From an uncultured Flavobacteriales bacterium (GTDB lineage Bacteria; Bacteroidota; Bacteroidia; Flavobacteriales; Crocinitomicaceae): a DNA stretch of 64,000 nt. The notes under the pieces are model-generated. The model searched no databases. It was not told where the DNA came from and saw only the letters and a program-made list of their open reading frames with translations. The DNA is taken from NCBI GenBank assembly GCA_946480085.1, contig CAMLHZ010000013.1, positions 42,131-106,130 of the forward strand, read 5' to 3'. Numbering within the stretch: position 1 is the stretch's first letter; every line of letters begins with the position of its first letter. Below, piece after piece: positions 46,502 to 56,345 of the stretch. The position numbers were made by a program, and so were the translations under genes.

Positions 46502-46528
46502 AAAAAAAGCCTCTTGTGGGAGAGACTT
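46502..46528 (-). terminator. Intrinsic terminator of the small lipoprotein gene
   Basis: On the minus strand AAGTCTCT pairs with AGAGGCTT (one G-U pair), followed by TTTTTTT. It is 48 bases after the stop codon at 46576. Confidence 0.8.
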
Positions 46529-46575
46529 TAGTTTTCTTCATCTAAGCTTTAAAACTTAGAATCAGTTTTTTGGTC

Positions 46576-46713
46576 TTACTTAGAAGCTAAATCAGCGTTC
46601 TGAGTCTGGTTTGCGCTAGTGTAAGCATCACAATGTCCTCCTTTAGAAGAACCACAAGAAGCTACTGCGGTCAACGCTGCAATCAAGGCAGCAAATGCAA
46701 AAAATCTTTTCAT
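46576..46713 (-). CDS. Small lipoprotein, 45 aa
   Basis: An open frame of 46 codons: a basic start MKRFF, a hydrophobic run of Ala and Leu, and the lipobox VASC with lipidated Cys at residue 20, then GSSKGGHCDAYTSANQTQNA and a short tail. The mature part is about 26 residues with one further Cys. It has its own promoter-like -7 element (46757-46764) and terminator, supporting expression. Similar tiny lipoproteins of unknown role occur in Bacteroidota. Too short for family assignment. Confidence 0.78.
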   Translation of the reverse strand: MKRFFAFAALIAALTAVASCGSSKGGHCDAYTSANQTQNADLASK

Positions 46714-46756
46714 CTTCAATAGTTTTTTATAGTTCAACTAGTTGCTGTTCGTGATA

Positions 46757-46764
46757 CAAATCTA
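46757..46764 (-). promoter_or_regulatory. -7 promoter element of the small lipoprotein gene
   Basis: On the minus strand TAGATTTG matches TAnnTTTG, 44 bases before the ATG. No clean TTG is found at -33; the region there is T-rich. Confidence 0.55.
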
Positions 46765-46837
46765 TTACTTTTAACGTTAATAGAAAACATTTATTATCCA
46801 CATTGGGTTATTGAAATTGTTGAAAGACTGTTAAATA

Positions 46838-48535
46838 GTGATGAATCGCTACTTTTACTTCGTAGTTTGCATGTTTGTTTTATTCGCTAAATCAGCGTTT
46901 AGCCAGCAAACCGCGAACCTAAACATCGTAGACCTTAAAGCAATCACAAAAAGAACTAAAATTTCATTTTTTTCTTCTTCGGAACTCACAACTGAGCTAA
47001 ACAACATTCGTTCACAGGCTTTCAAAAAAGGTTATATCGGTTTTTCTATTGATAGTACAGTTACTGTCGATAGCTTGACGAGGGATGTTTACGGTTCGGT
47101 CGGACCGAGATTCAAGAACATCAAACTTTTTTTTAGCGACAGCAGTGTTCTGGCTTTACGACGAATTGGAATTAATGCAAATCGCAACAGAAACGCTGAA
47201 ATAGGCACCACTCCGGAAGCTGTTGGCGCGTATCTCAATTCCATTATTGTTTCTTTTGAAAACAAAGGTTATCCATTTGCCAAGCTCAAATTCGATTCAC
47301 TTTTCGTAAAAGACAATACACTTTCAGCTATTCTGAATGTAGAAAGTGGTCCAATGGTGCGATGGAAAGGTGTGGAAATCGTTTCACAAAAATCCAATTT
47401 CTCTGAACGATTCATTTCGGCTTACTTTCATATTCAGAAAGGAGATCCGTTTAATCAGGAAGAATTGGATCAATTCCCAAATCGTATTTTACAACTTACT
47501 TATCTCAAAGAAACCAAACCTCATGAATTGCTTTTTACAACCGAAGGAGCGGTTCTTTATCTTTATCTCGAATCAAAACCGGTTTCGTCGTTCAGTGGAA
47601 CTGTTGGTTTGCAGCAAGATCCGGTAAAATTCACCACACAATTTACGGGTGATGTTCGACTAAAGCTTCTAAACACACTTAAACGAGGCGAACTACTTGA
47701 ACTCAACTGGCGAAGTATTCAGGCTGGAAGTCCACAACTAAAACTGGCACTTAACTTCCCCTTCCTTTTCAACACACCATTTGGAATTGACGGTGGATTT
47801 AATTTGTTTAAGCGAGATTCCACATTCCTTGAATTGAAAAGTACGCTTGGGGTGAATTATTTCTTATCACAAGGAAACCAACTCAAAGCTTTTTATCAGC
47901 GGTATTCCTCGAATCTGCTTAGCTCTACAAGTTCGAATTTAGCCAATTATGGCTCTTCGGTTAGCAACCAATACGGACTTTCCATTCAACACATTCAAGT
48001 CGATTATCTTCCCAATCCAAGAAAAGGAGTTACGTGGATTACGACAGCTTCGGTAGGAAACAGAACACTAACAAGGGATTCCATTACTTCCCAACACCTC
48101 ATCTATAATTTTGGAGCGAAGGGGGAATTGTACATTCCACTGGGCAAACGCTTCGTTTTCAAAACCTCAGGAAATGCCGAAACCTTCTATACAAGTGCCA
48201 TTCAGCAAAATGAACTATTGCGGTTTGGGGGGAATCTATTGCAACGCGGATTTCTGGAAGAAGAATTGTTAGCCACCACACGCGCAACTGCAACAGCAGA
48301 GTTCAGAATGCTGCTTGATAAAAACAGTAATATTTTCGTATTCTTTGATCAAAGCTGGTACGAACGGAATACAAGTGCTTACGTAAACGATCATCCCTAC
48401 GGATTTGGAACAGGAATTTCCTTTGGAACCAATCTGGGAATCTTCTCCATTTCTGTCGCACTTGGTAAGCAGTTTGACAACCCTATTCTATTAAGAGATT
48501 CAAAAGTGCATGTGGGATATATAGCTTATTTCTAA
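46838..48535 (+). CDS. BamA/TamA-like outer membrane barrel protein
   Basis: A 565-aa protein with signal peptide (VVCMFVLFAKSAFSQ). Residues about 60-240 hold POTRA-like repeats (FENKGYPFAKLKFDSLFV and ILNVESGPMVRWKGVEIV). The C-terminal 300 residues are alternating strands of a 16-strand Omp85-type barrel, including FGGNLLQRGFLEEELLATTR, which corresponds to the 'RGF' loop motif, and ending GYIAYF. It is shorter than BamA, with fewer POTRA units, so it is more like TamA or ShlB-type proteins. A role in outer-membrane protein insertion or secretion is inferred. Confidence 0.87.
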   Translation: MMNRYFYFVVCMFVLFAKSAFSQQTANLNIVDLKAITKRTKISFFSSSELTTELNNIRSQAFKKGYIGFSIDSTVTVDSLTRDVYGSVGPRFKNIKLFFSDSSVLALRRIGINANRNRNAEIGTTPEAVGAYLNSIIVSFENKGYPFAKLKFDSLFVKDNTLSAILNVESGPMVRWKGVEIVSQKSNFSERFISAYFHIQKGDPFNQEELDQFPNRILQLTYLKETKPHELLFTTEGAVLYLYLESKPVSSFSGTVGLQQDPVKFTTQFTGDVRLKLLNTLKRGELLELNWRSIQAGSPQLKLALNFPFLFNTPFGIDGGFNLFKRDSTFLELKSTLGVNYFLSQGNQLKAFYQRYSSNLLSSTSSNLANYGSSVSNQYGLSIQHIQVDYLPNPRKGVTWITTASVGNRTLTRDSITSQHLIYNFGAKGELYIPLGKRFVFKTSGNAETFYTSAIQQNELLRFGGNLLQRGFLEEELLATTRATATAEFRMLLDKNSNIFVFFDQSWYERNTSAYVNDHPYGFGTGISFGTNLGIFSISVALGKQFDNPILLRDSKVHVGYIAYF

Positions 48536-48631
48536 TTCTAAATTCCAAAATGTTAAATGTTAAAACAAAGGTTCTAAAGTTAGAATTGAGTATTGACGTT
48601 TTTAAAATCTAGAATTTTGGCATTTAGAATT
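48534..48631. repeat. Imperfect inverted repeat (empty stem)
   Basis: 48534-48566 (AATTCTAAATTCCAAAAT... ) is inversely similar to 48598-48631, with a 31-nt loop without a gene. Its first arm starts in the stop codon of the barrel gene. The sequence family (aaatgttaaatg) is the same as the arms around the four-helix-bundle gene at 2719. Confidence 0.65.
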
Positions 48632-48654
48632 CTAAGTGTTATCTTTAAATAAGC

Positions 48655-51006
48655 ATGAAAGAATTAGCAGAGACAGAATACACGATAGCGGAGTTTGCGG
48701 AAAGATTTATCAATCAAACATCACAACACATTTTTCTTACAGGAAAAGCAGGAACAGGAAAAACTACTTTACTTCGAAAAATTGTAGAACACACCCATAA
48801 ACAAACCGCTATTGTTGCACCCACAGGAATTGCAGCGTTGAACGCAGGTGGAGTAACCATTCACTCCTTCTTTGGATTACCATTCGGAGGATTCATTCCG
48901 GATTTCATTAATGAACCGGTTTTAGTTGGAGCAACAAAGTTGGAAACCAAAAACACGATTCGAAAACATTTCCATTACAATGCCGCGCGTAAACGTTTAT
49001 TGCAAACAGTTGAATTGTTGGTGATAGACGAAGTTAGTATGCTGCGTGCCGATTTGTTGGATGCCATTGACTGGGCTCTGCGTCACGTTCGTAAGATCAA
49101 TCGTCCGTTTGGCGGCGTACAAATGCTTTTTATTGGCGACTTACAACAGCTACCACCCGTTGTAAAACCAGAAGAATGGAATGTACTGAAAGAATATTAC
49201 AACGGTATTTTCTTCTTTAATGCAACCAGTCTGAAAGAGAATCAACCCATTTACTTGGAGTTAGATAAGATTTTCCGTCAAGACGATCCAACCTTCATTT
49301 CTATTCTGAACGAATTACGAAACAACAAACTGAGTGAGGAAAGCAGAGCAGTTCTTAACGCGCATGTTCGACAAGATTACAACGCTTTGGAACACCAGGG
49401 AGTGATTACATTGACAACACACAATGCCTTAGCGGACAACATCAACACCAAAGCACTCGAAGCCCTAGACGAAAAGAAATTCTTCTACAAAGCGGAAATC
49501 AACAAAGAATTCCCTGAACACATCTTTCCGATTGATGAAGAATTGCAGTTGAAAGTTGGTGCACAGATCATGTTCATCAAAAACGATTTAAGCTACGACA
49601 AAAACTATTACAATGGGAAGATGGGAATTGTCTCTAGCCTTGGTGACGAAGAAATCATCGTGGAATTCCCTGAAGAGCGTAAAAAGATTACCGTTGACAA
49701 ATACGAATGGCAAAATATTCGCTACGCTGTTAATCCTGAAACGAACGAAATTGAAGAAACGACATTAGGAACATTCACCCACTACCCGATTCGTTTGGCT
49801 TGGGCAATTACGGTGCATAAAAGTCAGGGATTGACATTCGATAAAGCTGTACTGGACATTTCAAATGTATTTGCTCCCGGTCAAGCATATGTGGCACTTT
49901 CACGTTTACGATCGTTGGAAGGATTGGTATTCCTTCGTCCATTGCAATTGAACGGATTACAAAACGACGAACAAGTAAGTGCTTACGAAAAGATCAAGGC
50001 TGATGATACTGTTTTGAACAACTGGCTGAGTCAAAGTTCGCGATACTACATGCATCAGCGATTAGTTGAGGCTTTTGACTGGTATGATTATCTGATCCTT
50101 TGGACAAACTTGCACCTTTCGATGAAAATGCTGAATGACAAAACGGAGAAAGGGAAAGATAAATCGTGGGTCGATATTGAGTTTAAAGTAGCCGAAGAAA
50201 AGAACGAAGCAGCAAAAAAATTCCAGAGTCAACTAAACAAACTCTTCAACAATGAGCAATTGGATCTGGATTTTATTCAACAACGCATTCATCAGGCATA
50301 CGAGTTTTTCTACCCGGTTCTCGACAATCAGGTGTACCTGCTTCTGAAACGTTTAGCTGTTCTGAACACGAAGAAAAAGATCAAAGCCTATACAGAAGAA
50401 CTGGAAGAGGTTCTGGAAAAAGTGGTAAAGATGGTTCAGGAATTGAAGAAACTAAAAGTGTTGCTTCAAAGTATCGTTGACGGAAGACCCTGGGATAAAA
50501 GCATCTATTCCGACAAAGAGATTCAACACTACCTGATTGCGAAAAACGCAAAAATCAATCAGGATTTGCGCAACGATCGCAATTTATTGATCGAAGAAGA
50601 GGATGACGATGAAATGCGGGTGCCACCGGCATTGCAGCATCTAATGAAGCCAAAGAAAGACATCTCGACTCCGCTCGATGACCTTAAAAAAGGCACGAAA
50701 GATTCGAAAGAAAAAAAGAAAACAACGCACGAGGTCACGTTTGACATGTGGCAGGATGGTAAAACAGTTGAAGAAATTGCGTCGGAACGTCAGCTTTCAA
50801 AAACCACGATTGAAGGGCATTTCGTTCAACTGATAAAACAAGAATTGGTAGAAATTACGGCTTTAATGGATTCCAAAAGAATCTCGGAAATTGAAGAATA
50901 CTTTGAAGGTTATGAAGAAATGTCGTTGACACCTTTGAAAGAGAAACTAGGCGATAAAGTGACTTGGTCAGAATTGAAATGGGTACAGGCTTCGAAGATG
51001 CTTTAA
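48655..51006 (+). CDS. Pif1-like AAA ATPase/helicase with C-terminal helix-turn-helix
   Basis: A 783-aa superfamily 1 helicase. Walker A is LTGKAGTGKTTLLRKI, Walker B LLVIDEVSMLRADLLDAI, then LPPV.. (GDLQQLPPVVKPEEW), and the UvrD-C2-type end ITVHKSQGLTFDKAV and QAYVALSRLRSLEGL. After about residue 500 comes a long charged coiled-coil-rich part, and near the C-terminus a helix-turn-helix (FDMWQDGKTVEEIASERQLS, residues about 697-716). It probably unwinds DNA in replication or repair. A copy of the 23-nt interspersed repeat (50661-50683) is in frame within the linker and encodes DISTPLDD. Confidence 0.9.
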   Translation: MKELAETEYTIAEFAERFINQTSQHIFLTGKAGTGKTTLLRKIVEHTHKQTAIVAPTGIAALNAGGVTIHSFFGLPFGGFIPDFINEPVLVGATKLETKNTIRKHFHYNAARKRLLQTVELLVIDEVSMLRADLLDAIDWALRHVRKINRPFGGVQMLFIGDLQQLPPVVKPEEWNVLKEYYNGIFFFNATSLKENQPIYLELDKIFRQDDPTFISILNELRNNKLSEESRAVLNAHVRQDYNALEHQGVITLTTHNALADNINTKALEALDEKKFFYKAEINKEFPEHIFPIDEELQLKVGAQIMFIKNDLSYDKNYYNGKMGIVSSLGDEEIIVEFPEERKKITVDKYEWQNIRYAVNPETNEIEETTLGTFTHYPIRLAWAITVHKSQGLTFDKAVLDISNVFAPGQAYVALSRLRSLEGLVFLRPLQLNGLQNDEQVSAYEKIKADDTVLNNWLSQSSRYYMHQRLVEAFDWYDYLILWTNLHLSMKMLNDKTEKGKDKSWVDIEFKVAEEKNEAAKKFQSQLNKLFNNEQLDLDFIQQRIHQAYEFFYPVLDNQVYLLLKRLAVLNTKKKIKAYTEELEEVLEKVVKMVQELKKLKVLLQSIVDGRPWDKSIYSDKEIQHYLIAKNAKINQDLRNDRNLLIEEEDDDEMRVPPALQHLMKPKKDISTPLDDLKKGTKDSKEKKKTTHEVTFDMWQDGKTVEEIASERQLSKTTIEGHFVQLIKQELVEITALMDSKRISEIEEYFEGYEEMSLTPLKEKLGDKVTWSELKWVQASKML
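50661..50683 (+). repeat. 23-nt interspersed repeat inside the helicase gene
   Basis: CATCTCGACT-C-CGCTCGATGACC, identical to the copy at 60665 and one base different from 20966 and 35813. It is translated as DISTPLDD in the linker before the helix-turn-helix, keeping the frame open. Confidence 0.88.
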
Positions 51007-51009
51007 AAT

Positions 51010-52505
<1,496 letters not shown>

Positions 52506-52551
52506 AGAAATTCTAATTGACAGTTTTTGTATTTTCGCGGAAATCATAAAT

Positions 52552-53271
52552 ATGAAGTATCTAGCTTTTATCACCTTTTTATCACTTACTTTCGTGGGCT
52601 TTGGAGGAAATTCGTATAAAATCGAAGTTTCTGTTTTGGATGAAGCAACTAAAGTTCCAATTCCAGGAGTTCGAATTCAATTCAAGACAAGCAAGAATTT
52701 ACTTCTTTTCACTACCTACACAGATGAAAACGGAAGGGCACAATATGATGAATGTAAAGCAAAGATAGTTTGGATCAACGCCCAGAAAACCAATAATGAC
52801 GATTATTCAGAATATGAATACTACTATGACCAAAAAGCCGAAGCCCAAATTCCAATAACAATTCGACTTACCAATTACGCTGTGTTTAGAGAAATGACAG
52901 CAAAATTGACGGTTGCCACCCCGATAGACAGTGCTGAATTAAAAAAGACGAAAGACTGTAACGATGAATTGGTTGAAGCAAGTTTTCCCGGGGGACAAAC
53001 CGCATTGGCTAAGTTTCTCCAAGAAAACATCAAATATCCGGAACGCGCATTGGATCATGGAATCGGTGGAAGATGTTATCTTCAGTTTTATGTTGATCCA
53101 AAAGGAGTTATTTCAAACATTAAGGTTACAAGGGGAATTTCAAATTGTCCGGATTGCGATTACGAGGCCGTGCTTGTAATCACTAAAATGCCAAAATGGA
53201 TTCCATCGGAATGTAAAGGAGAAAAAGTGGGAATATTTTATAATCTCCCGATTAAATTTACACCCGGATAA
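52552..53271 (+). CDS. Exported TonB-C domain protein, copy 1
   Basis: A 239-aa protein with signal peptide (YLAFITFLSLTFVGFGG). ATG at 52552 starts the signal peptide; the frame is open 19 codons upstream. Residues about 25-115 form an Ig-like or carboxypeptidase-regulatory-like domain (LDEATKVPIPGVRIQF). The C-terminal 95 residues are TonB-C (FPGGQTALAKFLQENIKYPE, GIGGRCYLQFYVDPKGVISN, VITKMPKWIPSECKG). As in the protein at 6830, a CxxC (NCPDCDYEA) precedes the final helix. There is no membrane anchor, so it is a periplasmic or secreted relative rather than a full TonB. The next gene is a paralogue nine bases downstream. Confidence 0.83.
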   Translation: MKYLAFITFLSLTFVGFGGNSYKIEVSVLDEATKVPIPGVRIQFKTSKNLLLFTTYTDENGRAQYDECKAKIVWINAQKTNNDDYSEYEYYYDQKAEAQIPITIRLTNYAVFREMTAKLTVATPIDSAELKKTKDCNDELVEASFPGGQTALAKFLQENIKYPERALDHGIGGRCYLQFYVDPKGVISNIKVTRGISNCPDCDYEAVLVITKMPKWIPSECKGEKVGIFYNLPIKFTPG

Positions 53272-53280
53272 TTCGATTTA

Positions 53281-54000
53281 ATGATTAAACAGCTAACTTT
53301 TTTTACATTTCTAACATTATGCTTCCTTGGTTTTGCAGGGAAGCCCTATAATGTTGATATTAAAATATATGACCTCCACACTTTAGAAGGAATTGAAGGG
53401 GTATCCGTAAGAATAACGGACAATAGTGATAACATACTGTTTTCTGGACTTAGTGACAACGAGGGCATGATCCATTTCATGGATTGTAAATTGAAGTACT
53501 TCACAATAGAAACTTTAGATAAGGACCACATTTATTCTTCGGGGTATCATTATTTCATTAAAGATCGAGAGGAGGGAAAAACCCTGATGCTAGGACTTCG
53601 AAACTTAAAAAATGAGAAGTTACTCATTCAAGAAAAAACAGATCAAACACCAATTGATTCTGTAGAAATTGTGAGTTCCGAAAATTGCCTTACCACTTAT
53701 GTTGAACCAAGTTTTCAAGGAGGTCAGGAAGCATTGAGGCAATTCATAGTCCGCAACTTTAGATATCCTGAAATTGCACTAGAGGCAGGAATTGATGGAA
53801 CAATTTTACTAACTTTTTACATCAACCCCGAAGGAATCGTTTCACATGTAAAAATTGTTCAGGGTATTGACAAATGTCCTGAATGCGGTGATGAAGCCAT
53901 TCGATTGGTAGCATATTTCCCGAAATGGAATCCAGCCACTTGTGATAGCAAAGCGGTTGGCTCAATTTTTAAATTCCCATTCAAAATTAAAGCCGGATAA
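53281..54000 (+). CDS. Exported TonB-C domain protein, copy 2
   Basis: A 239-aa paralogue of the preceding gene. Signal peptide LTFFTFLTLCFLGFAG; beta domain DLHTLEGIEGVSVRITDNSD (about residues 31-50); TonB-C domain SFQGGQEALRQFIVRNFRYPE, with GIDGTILLTFYINPEGIVSH and FPKWNPATCDSKA. The CxxC is present (KCPECGDEAI). Two genes of equal length nine bases apart suggest tandem duplication. Directly downstream, eight bases after the stop, is the start fragment of a fucosidase gene, so these exported TonB-C proteins may once have been in an operon with the fucosidases. Confidence 0.83.
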   Translation: MIKQLTFFTFLTLCFLGFAGKPYNVDIKIYDLHTLEGIEGVSVRITDNSDNILFSGLSDNEGMIHFMDCKLKYFTIETLDKDHIYSSGYHYFIKDREEGKTLMLGLRNLKNEKLLIQEKTDQTPIDSVEIVSSENCLTTYVEPSFQGGQEALRQFIVRNFRYPEIALEAGIDGTILLTFYINPEGIVSHVKIVQGIDKCPECGDEAIRLVAYFPKWNPATCDSKAVGSIFKFPFKIKAG

Positions 54001-54008
54001 ATAAGGTC

Positions 54009-54116
54009 ATGAAAAAAATCTTCGTTTTCTTCCTCTTCAATTCTCCTGCCGCTTTCTCCTAAACCGATTCCACTCGTTTGCAGTGGTTCAACGATGCGAA
54101 GCTGGGAATAACATGA
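54009..54116 (+). pseudogene. Truncated 5' end of a GH29 fucosidase gene
   Basis: About 100 bases closely similar to the start of the intact fucosidase at 56346: MKKIFVFFLFNSPAAFS, then a TAA in place of the Gln codon, then TDSTRLQWFNDAKLGI. The intact gene has AFSQTDSTRMQWFNDAKLGI. Similarity stops at about 54109 and the M48 gene's end begins 40 bases later. It is a remnant of a duplicated or interrupted fucosidase. The internal stop and truncation show that it is not functional. Confidence 0.9.
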
Positions 54117-54149
54117 CTTGACACAGGACGAGTCACTAACACATGTAAC

Positions 54150-56225
54150 TTATATCTTATTCTCAAACTTCAAAATAGAAGCTAAACTGCGCTGTTCAAT
54201 CCTGTTCAATTGCACAAGAGCCTCTTCTATAGTATTCATCAAGCTGTCAAACGAACCATCTTCAAAAGGTTTGGTTGACAGCAAGGTCAATTGCTGCTTC
54301 TTTACAATCAATTTTATCATCTCCTCAGAACTTTCAATTGTTGGCAACACACAGAATTTATTTTTCGATAATTCGTCAAGAGCTTTGTTGAATTCAGGAA
54401 TCTGAGCATTAACATTTCTCTGAAATCTTGTAATATCGGTGATATCTATTTCCTGTATTCGTCTAAGTTCCTCAAATTGATTGATGCAAAATTGCTTTAG
54501 CCCAACAGAAGTTCTGAGCGCAGTGACAATACATTTATGCTGATTAAATCGATCTATCAATTCGTCAAGCTGACCATTACGGATAGCGCTAACAGCAAGG
54601 GCATTACAAAGCGATCTATCCCAGGGTCCAAACTCTTTTTCGAAATGTTTCTCTTTTTCTTCTACCAGTGCTTTATACGCCTCTCCAATGTTCTTTTTAT
54701 TAAATGTTCTATCACCAACTTCTAATCTGTTCACTTTTGCAGTTCCGTGATAAATATGTTGAGCGTGTTGCAATTGCTCATCAATTTTCTTTACCTGATT
54801 CATTAGAGGACTTAAATCCAATCTCAACCTCTTGAATAGTGTTTCAGGACTATCAAATTCGTCCTTAGCTCTTTTTATCAAGTCATCTGATTCTGGGATA
54901 AACAAGTACCTATCCGCAAAATTGTTCTGATAACTCTTTAAGACACCATTAACCTCCTCCTCTTCAGCGATAAACTGTTGAAAACCGGCTTCGTTAATCT
55001 CTTTTCCAAGTCTAACCGACCAATATTGATCGTACACAAGGCGCGTTAGACGCTGCTGCCACTTTTCAGATTGAATTAAAAATGCTGATGGAGATAATTT
55101 TGATATTTCAGCTTCAATAAAGGGTGATTTTGCGCTACTCTCACGTTGGTCATTTGGCGGATGACTATCATACATATGCCCTTTGAAAATTTCGGACGTT
55201 TGAAAGTAAAGTTTACCACCTCTTTGGTCATCAGGCAATGCAGTCTCATCTTCTTCCAAAGCAGATTGATTCAACACACAATCTCTTTCCAGATAAGAAA
55301 ACAAATTGGTAGTATATATCTCTTTCGACTTCGCATGATAAGCAGTATGGAGCCATTTATTCCAGGTTTCACTTAGCGGTTCAAGTCTCCAAAGACCTGA
55401 GATAATTGGAATACTTCCGGAAGTAGAAACGGCAAACTTATCAGCGTTAAACTCCATTTCACGTGAAAGTGAGCCTTGAAGCACGTTAAGTAAATAATAA
55501 AATGAACGAAGGATAAATTTTAAGATGTATACCAAACCACTCAGTATCCATCCGAAAACTGCAATACGGATATCTGATTGTCTCCATTGAATCATTAATC
55601 GATCCCACGAATCGTGAGAGAAAATCATCCCATGAATTATTGTATTCGATGTTCCAATATAACTTCCAATTCGCATACTGCGCTGAGCAAAATGTCCAAA
55701 CTCATGACTCATTACTGCTTTAAATTCCGATTGATTCAACCCATAAAACAATGGCATTCCTATCGTCAATTCCTTGCCAACCGGAACAATCAAACTCAAT
55801 AAATTATTGGTGTAACGAACATATGCATTTACATCTGGGTCCAGATAAATTGCCTTTGGTTTAGGAGCACCTGTCTCTTCACAAATAGCAAGAATTAATT
55901 TCCATAGTTCGGGTTCGTCTGTCTTACTTATTTCAACTCTATTTTCGGGTGTATGATTTCTCAATTTCAAAACGAACTTCAAGACAAATGCTACGAGCAT
56001 ACCAGCTCCGGCAATTGCACCCAATTTCAATAAAATTGTCAATTTATTAACGTACACCATTGGATACATTAGTGCCCAATAAAACAAATAAAAAGAAGCC
56101 GTTACCAGGGCAAAAAATAAGGCAAAAAAAAGTAGGATTGATAGTATAGCCAATGCTGCTTTTAACTTATAACCTGTACTAATTGAAGTAAAACCAGGTG
56201 GGAGATTTTTCGGAGAAGGTATCAT
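54150..56225 (-). CDS. M48 family zinc metallopeptidase
   Basis: A 691-aa membrane protease. N-terminal membrane segments at about residues 22-55 and 63-86; zinc-binding HEFGH at 174-178 in AVMSHEFGHFAQRSMRIG; third ligand Glu in REMEFNADKFAVS. This resembles Ste24/HtpX-like proteins but has an extra C-terminal half of about 400 mostly helical, charged residues with no motif I recognise. It is on the opposite strand to its neighbours, between a broken fucosidase start and an intact fucosidase, so it may have been inserted there. Membrane protein quality control is a family role; the specific role is unknown. Confidence 0.88.
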   Translation of the reverse strand: MIPSPKNLPPGFTSISTGYKLKAALAILSILLFFALFFALVTASFYLFYWALMYPMVYVNKLTILLKLGAIAGAGMLVAFVLKFVLKLRNHTPENRVEISKTDEPELWKLILAICEETGAPKPKAIYLDPDVNAYVRYTNNLLSLIVPVGKELTIGMPLFYGLNQSEFKAVMSHEFGHFAQRSMRIGSYIGTSNTIIHGMIFSHDSWDRLMIQWRQSDIRIAVFGWILSGLVYILKFILRSFYYLLNVLQGSLSREMEFNADKFAVSTSGSIPIISGLWRLEPLSETWNKWLHTAYHAKSKEIYTTNLFSYLERDCVLNQSALEEDETALPDDQRGGKLYFQTSEIFKGHMYDSHPPNDQRESSAKSPFIEAEISKLSPSAFLIQSEKWQQRLTRLVYDQYWSVRLGKEINEAGFQQFIAEEEEVNGVLKSYQNNFADRYLFIPESDDLIKRAKDEFDSPETLFKRLRLDLSPLMNQVKKIDEQLQHAQHIYHGTAKVNRLEVGDRTFNKKNIGEAYKALVEEKEKHFEKEFGPWDRSLCNALAVSAIRNGQLDELIDRFNQHKCIVTALRTSVGLKQFCINQFEELRRIQEIDITDITRFQRNVNAQIPEFNKALDELSKNKFCVLPTIESSEEMIKLIVKKQQLTLLSTKPFEDGSFDSLMNTIEEALVQLNRIEQRSLASILKFENKI

Positions 56226-56345
56226 GTAATCAAATAATTCAGGTGAATTTCGTAAAATTCTTCAAATCTGAAAGGAAAAACGACAACAAATGGGTTACAA
56301 AAACCTGAAACATTTCCATTACCTTCACTCCTCAATTTTTTTCGA

